Shown here piece by piece: positions 34,003 through 42,286 of a DNA stretch of 64,000 bases. The notes beneath the pieces were generated by a model. It did not search any database. It worked only from the letters and a program-made list of their open reading frames with translations, and was not told the origin of the DNA. Location of the stretch: the NCBI RefSeq assembly GCF_010728925.1, contig NZ_AP022608.1, positions 5,704,001 to 5,768,000 on the forward strand, read 5' to 3'. The position numbers and the translations under genes were made by a program. This stretch comes from Mycolicibacterium gadium. Lineage in GTDB: Bacteria; Actinomycetota; Actinomycetes; Mycobacteriales; Mycobacteriaceae. Within the stretch, counting starts at the first letter, position 1; every line of letters begins with the position of its first letter.

Positions 34003-34064
34003 CGCGAGCAGACGTAAAACTGCCCATTTTCGGCAAGTTTTGGGCAGGTTTGCGTCTCCTCGCG
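34003..34064. terminator. Bidirectional terminator / palindromic element, family B (copy 2)
   Basis: Arms of 24 bases (34003-34026 and 34041-34064) with a few mismatches around a 14-base loop. The outer stem CGCGAGCAGACG and the inner TGCCCA/TGGGCA stem match the copies at 35064 and 53057. It lies between convergent genes. Confidence 0.75.
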
Positions 34065-34110
34065 ACCGCAAACGGGCGACCCGATCAGCCACATCGTCGA
34101 CCCGCATCCC

Positions 34111-34995
34111 TCAACCGGCCAGCGAGGTCCTCTGGTTGAGGTGTGTGGCGATCCGTGCCACAAGCTCTTTCGGGTGTCTGCGCACATCGTCGACTACCAC
34201 GGGGATACTCATCCAACCGCACTCCTGCAATCTGGCTACCTTCATCCTGTCGTGCCTGAGTGCCTCTGCCGTTGCGTGCCATTCCATACTTTCGTACTCG
34301 GCGACCAATTTTGCCTCTGGCCAGGCGAAGTCCACCCGCCAGAGCTTTCCGCACCGGTCGACGATCTCGTATTGAACTTCCGGCGCCGGGAGTCCGCCGT
34401 CGATGAAGACCAGTCGCGCTTCACTTTCCAGAGGTGACTCCGACCGACCGTCGACATTCCTGATCAATTCGCGGATGCCGACGATTCCGCGTCTGCCATT
34501 CTGCTCATCGATCGCCATACACAATTCCGGCAGAGTGCAGCATCGCTTGAACAGCGCGGCGTCTAGAGCGGCGAGAGCTCGGGGGCGCTGAAGAGTTCGT
34601 GCGATTTCGACGGCGGTCCACGCTGGCGCAGTAGCAAGCCGGTCGTGAATTCTCTTGAGTGGAGCTCCAATTCGCTGGTGCACCATCAGCGCCGACGAGG
34701 GGCGCATGCGGACGCCAGGATCCAGGATGTGGATGCGGCCGTCAACCTCGGTGCCGAAACCATGGAGCTCCGCGGCAGTGTGCATGCATGCGACGATTGA
34801 TCGTCCTGATACGAGGTCGAGCGCCGCGAGCCGATCGATGACTTCGGGAGGATGATCGGCATACACCCCGTGCCAGACACGGATGACCTTCCCGTCCCTG
34901 ATACGCCTGCGGAGCGTGCGATATGACATCGCTGTGAGCAGTTGCTTGGTCGTCGCCAGGCCACCTTGCGAGGCGAAGAGGTCGTCTGGGCGCAC
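34111..34995 (-). CDS. AbiEi-like N-terminal plus DUF559 (Vsr-like nuclease fold) protein
   Basis: A protein of about 294 residues. The N-terminal winged-helix-like part (FASQGGLATTKQLLTAM, TLRRRIRDGKVIRVWHGVY) resembles the AbiEi antitoxin N-domain. The C-terminal part has ESEARLVF, VDFAWPEAKLVAEYES and a distal His-Asp pair, resembling DUF559/very-short-patch-repair-type nucleases. Such proteins are common and uncharacterised in actinobacteria. The start is unsure: the frame is open to a TTG at 35076 inside a palindromic repeat, and I chose GTG 34995. Its content is unrelated to the catabolic neighbours, and it lies between two family B palindromes. Confidence 0.75.
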   Translation of the reverse strand: MRPDDLFASQGGLATTKQLLTAMSYRTLRRRIRDGKVIRVWHGVYADHPPEVIDRLAALDLVSGRSIVACMHTAAELHGFGTEVDGRIHILDPGVRMRPSSALMVHQRIGAPLKRIHDRLATAPAWTAVEIARTLQRPRALAALDAALFKRCCTLPELCMAIDEQNGRRGIVGIRELIRNVDGRSESPLESEARLVFIDGGLPAPEVQYEIVDRCGKLWRVDFAWPEAKLVAEYESMEWHATAEALRHDRMKVARLQECGWMSIPVVVDDVRRHPKELVARIATHLNQRTSLAG

Positions 34996-35063
34996 GAGTC
35001 GATCATCAAGTGCGGTGCAGGTCCGCGAAAGCCTCGGCGCGACCCGCTGTGGATAACCTCCGT

Positions 35064-35121
35064 CGAGCAGACGCAAACCTGCCCTTTTTCCGCCGAATAT
35101 GGGCAGTTTTGCGTCTACTCG
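35064..35121. repeat. Palindromic element, family B (copy 3)
   Basis: Arms of 21 bases (35064-35084 and 35101-35121), 19 of 21 complementary, with a 16-base loop. The stem CGAGCAGACGCAAA plus TGCCC/GGGCA matches copies at 34003 and 53057. It ends ten bases before the P450 stop codon at 35131 and could terminate that minus-strand operon. Confidence 0.75.
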
Positions 35122-35130
35122 CGGGAAAAG

Positions 35131-36333
35131 TTAGACAACGCGCACCGGGACGTGCGACCAGCCGGCGACGTTCTGCATAGCGACGCGCTCGCACTGATTC
35201 CATAGCACCTCGTAGCGCGGCATGCGGTCAAGCAGTCGCTCGAGTGCGATCGCGGTCTCCATCCTGGCGAGCGCAGCGCCGAGGCAACTGTGTACGCCGT
35301 ACCCGAAGCCGAGGTTTTGTGCCTCGGTTCGGTCGCGATCGATGTCGAAAGTGTCGGGATCGGTGAACGCGTCCGGATCGCGATGTGCTGAAGCCTGAAG
35401 CAGGAACACGGGTTTGCCCTCGGGGATCGTGACGCCGTGGAGGTGAACCTCGCGCATCGATCGGCGGACGTTGTAGTGCACCGGTGGCTCGTAGCGCAGA
35501 AGCTCCTCGACCGCGGCGGGGATCTTGCTGCGATCGTCGAGCAGCTTCTGCCACTGTTCAGGGTGACGCGCGAACTCGACGACGGCGTTGCCGACCAACT
35601 TGGTGACTGTTTCGGCGCCGGCACCCCCGAGAAGGGTTGCGAATCCAGCGATCTCGAAGTCTTCGAGGGACTCGACCCCACCGTCCTCACGCTGGATCTC
35701 GGCGGCGACCAACCGGCTGAACATATCGTCCTGCGGTTCGTTGCGGCGTTCCAGGATCAGCTGGAAGTACAGACCCATGGCTTCCGCGATCGCAGCCATA
35801 CCCTCATCGGACATCTCGATCTGGCCCGGTTCGCGATGGAGCGAAGTGTCCACCCACTCACGGACCTGCTGGCGCTTGTCCTCGGGCACGCCGAGCATCG
35901 TCGTGATGATGTCGACCGGGAAATACGCCGAGAAGTCTTGTACGACATCAAAACCCGTGGGGTCGGCCGCGCTCAGGTAGCGGTCGATCGTCTCGGTCAC
36001 CATCGGTCGCATGGCCTCGATCGCACGCGGGGTGAACACCTTGTTGACCAAGCTACGCATATGGCGATGCTCGGGTGGGTCCATGAGGATGATCATCTTC
36101 ATGGGCGGGGGCTCACCGGACCGAACCATCGCGAGGTCTAGGCCGTACGCCGAGGAGTAGGTCGCAAAATCCTTGTAAGCCGCCGAGACGTCCTCGTGGC
36201 GGGACAACGCGTAGAAGTCCTCTGCCTCGTTGTAATAGACCGGCGTTTCCTCGCGCATGCGCCGGTAGATGTCCCAGGGACCGTTGAAGTATTCCTCGGA
36301 GAACGGGTCGAAGACGACTTGGGATTTGGTCAT
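35131..36333 (-). CDS. Cytochrome P450
   Basis: A 400-residue P450. The I-helix is LLGGAGAETVT, where Ala-Glu replaces the usual acid-Thr pair order; the K-helix is EELLRYE. The heme loop is FGYGVHSCLG with Cys350. The N-terminus PFSEEYFNGPWDIYRRM is nearly identical in pattern to the P450 at 36527, so the two are tandem paralogues separated by one ferredoxin gene. ATG 36333 overlaps the ferredoxin stop. It is the last gene of a nine-gene minus-strand run beginning at 43580. Confidence 0.95.
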   Translation of the reverse strand: MTKSQVVFDPFSEEYFNGPWDIYRRMREETPVYYNEAEDFYALSRHEDVSAAYKDFATYSSAYGLDLAMVRSGEPPPMKMIILMDPPEHRHMRSLVNKVFTPRAIEAMRPMVTETIDRYLSAADPTGFDVVQDFSAYFPVDIITTMLGVPEDKRQQVREWVDTSLHREPGQIEMSDEGMAAIAEAMGLYFQLILERRNEPQDDMFSRLVAAEIQREDGGVESLEDFEIAGFATLLGGAGAETVTKLVGNAVVEFARHPEQWQKLLDDRSKIPAAVEELLRYEPPVHYNVRRSMREVHLHGVTIPEGKPVFLLQASAHRDPDAFTDPDTFDIDRDRTEAQNLGFGYGVHSCLGAALARMETAIALERLLDRMPRYEVLWNQCERVAMQNVAGWSHVPVRVV

Positions 36334-36530
36334 TCGTCTTTGATGAAGATCGCCTGCCGCGGGCACTGTCGCACGGCTTCTTTGACGCGGTCCTCGTTTT
36401 CCGGTGTCACTTCGTCCTGCAGCACGTGCAGATAGTCCTCGTCGTCCAGGTCGAAGATCTCAGGGTCGATGCCCATGCACACCCCGTTGCTCTCACAGAG
36501 ACCGAAGTCGACTTCGATTTTCTGGCTCAC
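36330..36530 (-). CDS. Ferredoxin (3Fe-4S type, P450-associated)
   Basis: A 66-residue ferredoxin with Cys12-x2-Asn15-x2-Cys18 and Cys56-Pro. It is strongly acidic (DLDDEDYLHVLQDEV). It is sandwiched between two P450 genes with four-base overlaps on both sides, so it can serve both. GTG 36530 is the start. Confidence 0.93.
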   Translation of the reverse strand: MSQKIEVDFGLCESNGVCMGIDPEIFDLDDEDYLHVLQDEVTPENEDRVKEAVRQCPRQAIFIKDE

Positions 36531-37729
36531 TTCAGCACCCTCACTGGAACGTTGTGGTAGCCCGCGACGTTCTGCATCGTCACCCGATGTAAGCCCTCCC
36601 AGTCGACCTCGTAACGCGGCATGAAGTCCAGCAGGTGCTCGAGCGCGATCACACTCTCCAGGCGGGCCAGCGCCGCCCCCAGGCAGCTGTGAATTCCGTA
36701 GCCCAGACCCATGTGTGGCGATTGGGTGCGGTCGCGGGTGATGTCGAATTCTTCGGCGCGGTCGTACGCCCGTGGGTCACGGTTGGCCGCTGCTTTCATG
36801 ATGAAGACCGGCTTGTGCGCGGGCACCGTGCCGCTGGGCAAGTGTGCTTCCTTGAGCGTGTAGCGCACGTTGTACTGCACGGGGCCGACGTAACGCAGCA
36901 ACTCTTCCACGGCGTCCGGCACCTTGCTGCGGTCGTCGAGCAGCAACTGCCACTGCTCGGGATGCCGTGCGAACTCGACGACGGCACTGCCGATCAATTT
37001 GGTGACCGTCTCGGCTCCCGCCCCGCCGAGCAGTGCGCAGAAGCCAGTGATCTCGATGTCGTCGAGCTGGCGCATCTCACCGTTTTCGCCAGGGATCTCC
37101 GCCGCGATCAACCTGCTGATCATGTCGTCCTGCGGATTCTGGCGCCGCTCCTGGACCAGGCTGTAGTAGTAGATCCCGGAGTCGATGTTGGCCTGCATGT
37201 TCTTCTCGGACAGGTCGATCTGGCCGGGCTCACGCTCCAGGCTGGTGTCGATCCAGTGCCGCACCTGCTGCCGGAACTCCTCGGGGACACCCGCCATCCG
37301 GGTGATCACCTCGACGGGGAAGGGGCCGGAAAAATCCTGCACGACGTCGAAACCGGCGGGGTCGCATTTCGACAGATAGTGCTCGACAACCTCGATGATG
37401 GTCTCGCGTTGCGACTGGATGGCCCGCGGCGTGAACGCCTTGTTCAGCAGGCTGCGCATGTGCCGGTGTTCCGGTGGGTCCATGAAGATAATGGACTTGT
37501 GCGGCGCTTCTTCGGAGCGGACCATTCCGAGGTCGCACCCGCGTGACGACGAAAATGCGTCGGTGTCCTTGAGCGCGGCGGCGACGTCCTCGTGCCGGGT
37601 CAGCGCGTAGAAGTCCTCCTCCTCGTCGTAGTAGATCGGGGCTTCGTCGCGCATCCGCTTGTAGATCTCGTACGGATTGTCGAAGTATTCCTGCGAAACC
37701 GGGCTGAACACCAATTTGGGCTTGGTCAT
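36527..37729 (-). CDS. Cytochrome P450
   Basis: A 400-residue P450, paralogous to 35131-36333. The I-helix is LLGGAGAETVT and the K-helix is EELLRYV. The heme loop reads LGYGIHSCLG with Cys349, so the normally invariant Phe at the start of the loop is Leu. That change could shift the heme potential. ATG 37729 starts a P450-ferredoxin-P450 operon. The 112-bp region upstream contains an inverted repeat (37765-37792), which suggests it has its own promoter. Confidence 0.95.
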   Translation of the reverse strand: MTKPKLVFSPVSQEYFDNPYEIYKRMRDEAPIYYDEEEDFYALTRHEDVAAALKDTDAFSSSRGCDLGMVRSEEAPHKSIIFMDPPEHRHMRSLLNKAFTPRAIQSQRETIIEVVEHYLSKCDPAGFDVVQDFSGPFPVEVITRMAGVPEEFRQQVRHWIDTSLEREPGQIDLSEKNMQANIDSGIYYYSLVQERRQNPQDDMISRLIAAEIPGENGEMRQLDDIEITGFCALLGGAGAETVTKLIGSAVVEFARHPEQWQLLLDDRSKVPDAVEELLRYVGPVQYNVRYTLKEAHLPSGTVPAHKPVFIMKAAANRDPRAYDRAEEFDITRDRTQSPHMGLGYGIHSCLGAALARLESVIALEHLLDFMPRYEVDWEGLHRVTMQNVAGYHNVPVRVLK

Positions 37730-37764
37730 GGTCTCTCTTTCGCCGCGTGGCTAACGTCTACGTG

Positions 37765-37792
37765 CGTTACGCAAGGCTGCATTTGTGTAACG
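37765..37792. promoter_or_regulatory. Inverted repeat upstream of the tandem P450 operon
   Basis: CGTTAC (37765-37770) and GTAACG (37787-37792) with a 16-base spacer. The left half also lies in the small palindrome TGCGTTACGCA. It is 36 bases upstream of the ATG at 37729 and a plausible operator. Confidence 0.45.
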
Positions 37793-37841
37793 TATAGTAT
37801 GCCTCACAAGAAGGGTCTGAGACAGTGGAATCGCATCTGTT

Positions 37842-38633
37842 TCACGGTTGAATTCCGGCGTTGATGACGTTGTCGAGGAGCCCGATCGTCTCACCGAGCT
37901 CGGCAGCGATCTTGCGCACGACCTCGACGTCCTTCCCGATGAACTCGCTGGTCCGTTCGACGAAGGAGTCCACCGATCCGCCCGCGGCGACAAAACCCGC
38001 GACCCGGCTCGACCCGCTGCCGTGCGTGATCGCCTGCAGCAGCTGTGCCTCGTCCACGCCAAGGCGATCGCCCAGCGCGACGGCCTCCCGCAACAGTCCG
38101 ATCTGGGCGGCGAACAACGCGTTGTTAGTCAGCTTGACGGCCTGGCCCGCGCCCAGCGGACCGACGTGCAGAATCGGGTCGCCATAGGCGGCGAGTACCG
38201 GCCGGACGCGCGCGGCCGCATCGTCGGGACCACCGACGAACATCGTCAGCCCGCCGGCGGCGATGTTGTGCGGGCCACCGCTGACCGGGGCGTCGAGCAC
38301 GTCGATGCTGGGGGAGTGTGCCGCAATCGACTGCACCGTGCGCGGACTTCCGGTCGTGTGCACGACGAGCGCCGAGCCGGGCGACATCGCCGAGAGCACG
38401 CCGGGCGAGCACACCTGCACAACCTGCTCGTCGGTGAAGACACAGACGATGAGAACATCTGCGTCCCTGGCGATGTCGTGGAGTCCCGCGACCGCCTGTG
38501 CGCCGAGCGCGGTGACCGCCCGGCGCTTTTCGTCCGTCCTACCGAGCGCGCGTACGTGATGGCCGGACTCGACGAGACGTCGGACCATCGGGCCGCCCAT
38601 GCGGCCGGCCCCGACGAATCCGACGCGGGTCAC
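37842..38633 (-). CDS. NAD(P)-dependent 3-hydroxyisobutyrate dehydrogenase-like oxidoreductase
   Basis: A 263-residue beta-hydroxyacid dehydrogenase. The Rossmann motif is GFVGAGRMGGPM at residues 4-15, the substrate motif is DAPVSGGP, and the catalytic Lys lies in VKLTNN. Such enzymes oxidise 3-hydroxyacids or reduce imines and semialdehydes. It overlaps by four bases with a similar gene upstream (38630-39448), making a tandem pair that may form a heteromer or handle two substrates. The C-terminal domain is shorter than in classical members (about 295). Confidence 0.9.
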   Translation of the reverse strand: MTRVGFVGAGRMGGPMVRRLVESGHHVRALGRTDEKRRAVTALGAQAVAGLHDIARDADVLIVCVFTDEQVVQVCSPGVLSAMSPGSALVVHTTGSPRTVQSIAAHSPSIDVLDAPVSGGPHNIAAGGLTMFVGGPDDAAARVRPVLAAYGDPILHVGPLGAGQAVKLTNNALFAAQIGLLREAVALGDRLGVDEAQLLQAITHGSGSSRVAGFVAAGGSVDSFVERTSEFIGKDVEVVRKIAAELGETIGLLDNVINAGIQP

Positions 38634-39448
38634 CGCGGGTATTCCATCGACTCCAACGCCGTATCGGCCGCGGTGAACACGGAACCTTCCGGGGCCGATG
38701 CGCTGGCGGCGATGGTCGCTGCATGACGGACGTCTTTCTGCAACAGCCCGCCCGCGATGGGAGCGAGCCCCTCGACCGTGCCGCCGAAGATCGCGATGCT
38801 TCCGAGCGCCTTACTGGTGGCCGAGCCACCGTTGAGCACCTCCGCCAGCCGCACCCTCGGGATGCCAAGGGCCTCACCGAGGTCGAGTGTGCTCAAGGCG
38901 CTGCCGAGGTTGGCGGTGAAGAGCAGGTTGTTCAGGATCTTGGTGACCTGTCCGCTGCCGAGCGGACCGAGGTGGACGATCGGGTCGGCGTAGGTCGCGA
39001 AGACCGGACGGCACCGCTCGGCGACTTCTTCCTCGCCTCCCACCATGACGAGCAACTTACCTTCCTCCACGGCGGGGCCTCCGCCGCTCACGGGCGCGTC
39101 GATCACCGAAACGCCCTGCGCGGCGGCCTTGTCCGCGATCTCCTGGCATGTGTCCGGGTGCACGGTGCTGTGGATCGCCACCACGCCGCCGGAGGCCAGA
39201 CCTGCCAGTACGCCGCTGTCGCCGTAGAGCACTTCCCGTACGTCGTCGTCGCCGACCACGCATAGGCAGACCAGGTCACTCGCCGCTGCCAACTCAGCGG
39301 CTGAACCCGCGGTCTTCGCGCCGGTGTCGGCATACGGATCGAGGCTGGCCGCCCTGCGCGCCCACAGCGTCGTCTCGAAGCCGCCTTCGACGATTCGGCG
39401 TGCCATGGGACCACCTTGACTGCCCAACCCGATGAATCCGACGCGCAT
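38630..39448 (-). CDS. NAD(P)-dependent 3-hydroxyisobutyrate dehydrogenase-like oxidoreductase
   Basis: A 272-residue beta-hydroxyacid dehydrogenase with GFIGLGSQGGPMA at the N-terminus, DAPVSGGGPAVEEG and the catalytic Lys in VTKILNN. Ser-Gln replaces the common Asn-Met in the glycine loop. ATG 39448 is chosen; it shares its A with the preceding gene's stop. The frame is open well upstream, but that region belongs to the hydrolase gene. It is paralogous to its downstream neighbour. Confidence 0.9.
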   Translation of the reverse strand: MRVGFIGLGSQGGPMARRIVEGGFETTLWARRAASLDPYADTGAKTAGSAAELAAASDLVCLCVVGDDDVREVLYGDSGVLAGLASGGVVAIHSTVHPDTCQEIADKAAAQGVSVIDAPVSGGGPAVEEGKLLVMVGGEEEVAERCRPVFATYADPIVHLGPLGSGQVTKILNNLLFTANLGSALSTLDLGEALGIPRVRLAEVLNGGSATSKALGSIAIFGGTVEGLAPIAGGLLQKDVRHAATIAASASAPEGSVFTAADTALESMEYPR

Positions 39449-40338
39449 CAACCCGCCTCCATTGCTTCCGATGTGTTCTGCTGCGCGACAACGCATTCCT
39501 CGGCGAAGGACAGCACTGCGCTGTGGTACGCCGCGGCGTTGAGCGATAAGGACATATTGTGTCCGGTGTTCGGTTGCTCGTTGGTCACGAATCGCGGTGA
39601 TGACGTGAACATGGCGGCGATCTGCCCCAAGGCCTCGGCATCCGATCGCCACACCCGCTCGTGTTCGGCGGCGCTGAACTGCACCGGCACCCGGACATGG
39701 GCCGCGAGCGAGGGAAAGTCCTGCCGCGGCCAGCTCTTGGTCATGCCCACTTCGTAGAGCGCACCGGTCGACGAGTTCGTCATGCCGGACAGCACGTCGG
39801 GCGGATACAGCTCGGCGGGCTGCCAGAGCACCTCGCGCAGGCCGGTCGGCCGACCGGTCGCCGTCGCCGCCTTCATGATCTCCGCCATCGCCGCGTCGTA
39901 TTGCACACCTGTGCCTGCCAACTCGAGTCCGATGACGCCCGCCTCTTCGGCACGGCAATCTGTGGCCAGACGGACCGCCAGCTCGCAACCGGCGGAGTGG
40001 CCGACGAGAAACAACCCCGCGCCGCGCGGGTTGGCGCCGAGTATCTTGTCGATCGCGCCGTACACCAGCGCAATGCGTTGCTCCGGCCGCTCCATGGCGT
40101 CCGGGTAGGGCGCCGAGCTTCCGTACCCGGGCCGGTCGAGTGCCACCATGGTGAAGCCGCGGTCGGCTCCCATCCGCAGCAGTGACAGCGACGGGTGCCC
40201 CGGACAGTCGAAATACGCTGCGGTACTGGATCCGCCGTGGAACGCGACCACGACAGCCTTCGGTTCGTCGACCGAGGCGACGAGGCCGGACATCGGGACA
40301 CCGTCGACGAAGACGACCCGTGGTCGGGCCTCGCTCAC
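39448..40338 (-). CDS. Alpha/beta hydrolase
   Basis: A 296-residue alpha/beta hydrolase. The nucleophile elbow is GHSAG with Ser115, the oxyanion motif is FHGGSST, and the probable catalytic His lies in PNTGHNMSLS. The second-strand motif is DRPGYGSSAP. It may cleave a thioester, lactone or C-C bond in a ring-opened intermediate. GTG 40338 overlaps the thiolase-fusion stop by four bases. Confidence 0.88.
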   Translation of the reverse strand: MSEARPRVVFVDGVPMSGLVASVDEPKAVVVAFHGGSSTAAYFDCPGHPSLSLLRMGADRGFTMVALDRPGYGSSAPYPDAMERPEQRIALVYGAIDKILGANPRGAGLFLVGHSAGCELAVRLATDCRAEEAGVIGLELAGTGVQYDAAMAEIMKAATATGRPTGLREVLWQPAELYPPDVLSGMTNSSTGALYEVGMTKSWPRQDFPSLAAHVRVPVQFSAAEHERVWRSDAEALGQIAAMFTSSPRFVTNEQPNTGHNMSLSLNAAAYHSAVLSFAEECVVAQQNTSEAMEAG

Positions 40339-41978
40339 CCGTCGGTCCGCATCAGGATCGCGCCGCTGGGCGTGAGCCCGCCGCTACTGACCACCGCGAC
40401 GCGGGCGTCTTTCACCTGACGTTCGCCTGCGTCGCCGCGCAACTGCGTGACGGCTTCGTGGACGAGGCCCATGCCGTGCGTGCGGCCATGGGAGAGCTGG
40501 CCGCCGTGGGTGTTCAACGGGATCACACCGTCGCGGGCGATGGCTGTACCGCCGTCGAGAAAGTCCTTCGCCTCGCCGATGCCGCAGAACCCGAGCGCCT
40601 CCAGCCATGACAGGCAGTTGAACGTGAAGCCGTCGTAGAGTTCGGCGACGTCGATGTCCTTGGGGCGCAAAGATGTTCGCGTCCACAGGTGCGCGGCCTG
40701 CCCCAGCACTTGCGGTTCATGCGTCAACGTGCTCTGGTCCCAGTCGGTGCGTTCGACGATCTGGGTGCCGACGGCCTCGAAAAGCACCGGCTTGTGCGGC
40801 ATGTCCTTGGCCGCGTCAACGGCCGACACGATCACGGCGATGGCACCGTCGCATGGCACGTCGCAGTCGTAGAGCCCGAAGGGTGTCGTGATCGGCCTGG
40901 CGTTCAGGTAGTCGTCCATGGTCATCGGATCGCGGTAGATCGCCGTCGGATTCAGCGCGGCGTTGGCGCGCTGGTTCAACGCGATCCAGCCGAGCGTCTC
41001 CCGCGTGGTCCCGTAACGCTGAAAATGCCTCTGTGCGTTGAGCGCGAGCACATGTGCTGCCGACGTGGCACCGAACGGCATCTGCCAGCTGGACGTGCTC
41101 AGGTCCTGGGGCGGTCTGGCCTTGCCCTCCTTCATCAGCTGCTGGAAGGTCGCCTCCCACAGGGTGCGGAAGCACAGCACGTGACGGGCCATGCCGGTGG
41201 CGATCGCCATCATCGCGGCGATGACCGATCCGCCGGGACCGAAGGTGTCCATACCGCCGTTGATCCACGTCGGGCGGATGCCGAGCGCACCCTCGAACGC
41301 AGTCACACCACCTTCGCCCATGCCGGCGAGGTCCAGTCCGGGGTAGGACGCCAGCCCGTCGATGTCGTCCCAAGTCAAACCGGCATCGGCGATCGCGGCC
41401 TCGCACGCGTCAACGGTCAGCGACAATGGTGGCACCATCAGGCGGCGACCCAGCCGCGACGCGCCGATACCGGTGATCGCGGAGTGCTCCTCGAACCTGC
41501 TGGTAGTCAGCGGCGCGCTTACGTACCGGGCGAAATCCGTTGGTGCGATCTCGTCTTCGGGTAAGGCGCCAAACTTCTTCTCCGCGGTGGGCCGGAAGTT
41601 CGGTAACCAGACATCCTCGATCTTCTCGAACGTGACCTCAACCGTCTGTCCGAGCTCCAGCTCGTCGGGATCGCACTCGACGATGTTTGTGGTCAGCCGA
41701 ACTCGTGGATCCTCGACAACGGCGACCTGTGCGACCACATACGGCGGAGGAAGGTCGGGGAAGCCGAACCTGTGATTGACGGTGAAGGCCGAAAGCGTGG
41801 CGCGTCCGGAGACATCGCGGACACCCATGTTGCGGCTGCGGCAGTACCGGCACACCGGCTGCGGGGGATGAATCAATGCCTCGCAGTCCCGGCATTCCTG
41901 GATACGCAGGACACCCTCTGCGCCTGCAGTCCAGAAGAACTCGTTTTGGGCAGTCAGTGCGGGCAGCGGTCTGGTCAT
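40335..41978 (-). CDS. DUF35 OB-fold / lipid-transfer thiolase-like fusion (putative retro-aldolase)
   Basis: A 547-residue fusion. Residues 1 to about 140 form a DUF35 module with a zinc ribbon (Cys29, Cys32, Cys43, Cys46) and an OB-fold (LSAFTVNHRFGFPDLPPPYVVA). Residues from about 165 form a non-decarboxylating thiolase-like domain of the Ltp/SCP-x type without the NxxC nucleophile, ending AELYDGFTFNCLSWLEAL and SHGRTHGMG. In steroid side-chain degradation a DUF35 protein and the thiolase-like aldolase Ltp2 act as separate partners; here they are joined. Retro-aldol cleavage of a beta-hydroxyacyl-CoA is inferred. Both neighbours overlap by four bases. Confidence 0.88.
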   Translation of the reverse strand: MTRPLPALTAQNEFFWTAGAEGVLRIQECRDCEALIHPPQPVCRYCRSRNMGVRDVSGRATLSAFTVNHRFGFPDLPPPYVVAQVAVVEDPRVRLTTNIVECDPDELELGQTVEVTFEKIEDVWLPNFRPTAEKKFGALPEDEIAPTDFARYVSAPLTTSRFEEHSAITGIGASRLGRRLMVPPLSLTVDACEAAIADAGLTWDDIDGLASYPGLDLAGMGEGGVTAFEGALGIRPTWINGGMDTFGPGGSVIAAMMAIATGMARHVLCFRTLWEATFQQLMKEGKARPPQDLSTSSWQMPFGATSAAHVLALNAQRHFQRYGTTRETLGWIALNQRANAALNPTAIYRDPMTMDDYLNARPITTPFGLYDCDVPCDGAIAVIVSAVDAAKDMPHKPVLFEAVGTQIVERTDWDQSTLTHEPQVLGQAAHLWTRTSLRPKDIDVAELYDGFTFNCLSWLEALGFCGIGEAKDFLDGGTAIARDGVIPLNTHGGQLSHGRTHGMGLVHEAVTQLRGDAGERQVKDARVAVVSSGGLTPSGAILMRTDG

Positions 41979-42286
41979 CTGACGAACTCCGAAATCGCTT
42001 CGCTATTGTTGGTTGCCGGGTCCGGTTCGGGTGACTCTTGCACATCTGGATGCGCCGCTCCGTCGCCCGACGGCCGGTGCTCACCCATGTAGATGATGGC
42101 GTGGACCGGGCAATCGAGCAGCGCGCGCATCACTGCGTCGCGATCCCTCTCGGGCACAGTGCCATCGCCAATCAGCGATGCGTAGCCCCAGTCGTCGAGC
42201 GAGAAGTACCCTGGCGCGTGCTTGGCGCAGACGCCGAAGCCGTCGCACACAGTGCGATCGAGCCGGATTCGCAAGCCGTCACTCAT
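41975..42286 (-). CDS. Ferredoxin (3Fe-4S type) with C-terminal extension
   Basis: A 103-residue ferredoxin: Cys14-x2-Phe17-x2-Cys20 and Cys59-Pro, followed by a polar tail of about 40 residues (SGDGAAHPDVQESPEPDP) not found in the other three ferredoxins here. It overlaps by 8 bases with the NuoF-like reductase gene, its likely electron donor, and by 4 bases with the thiolase fusion. It probably feeds the P450s encoded downstream or elsewhere in the window. Confidence 0.92.
   Translation of the reverse strand: MSDGLRIRLDRTVCDGFGVCAKHAPGYFSLDDWGYASLIGDGTVPERDRDAVMRALLDCPVHAIIYMGEHRPSGDGAAHPDVQESPEPDPATNNSEAISEFVR

Noticed and set aside
34996..35076. Starting the AbiEi/DUF559-like gene at TTG 35076
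   Set aside because: That codon lies within the palindromic repeat and the added residues do not look like the usual family start; kept only as an upper limit.
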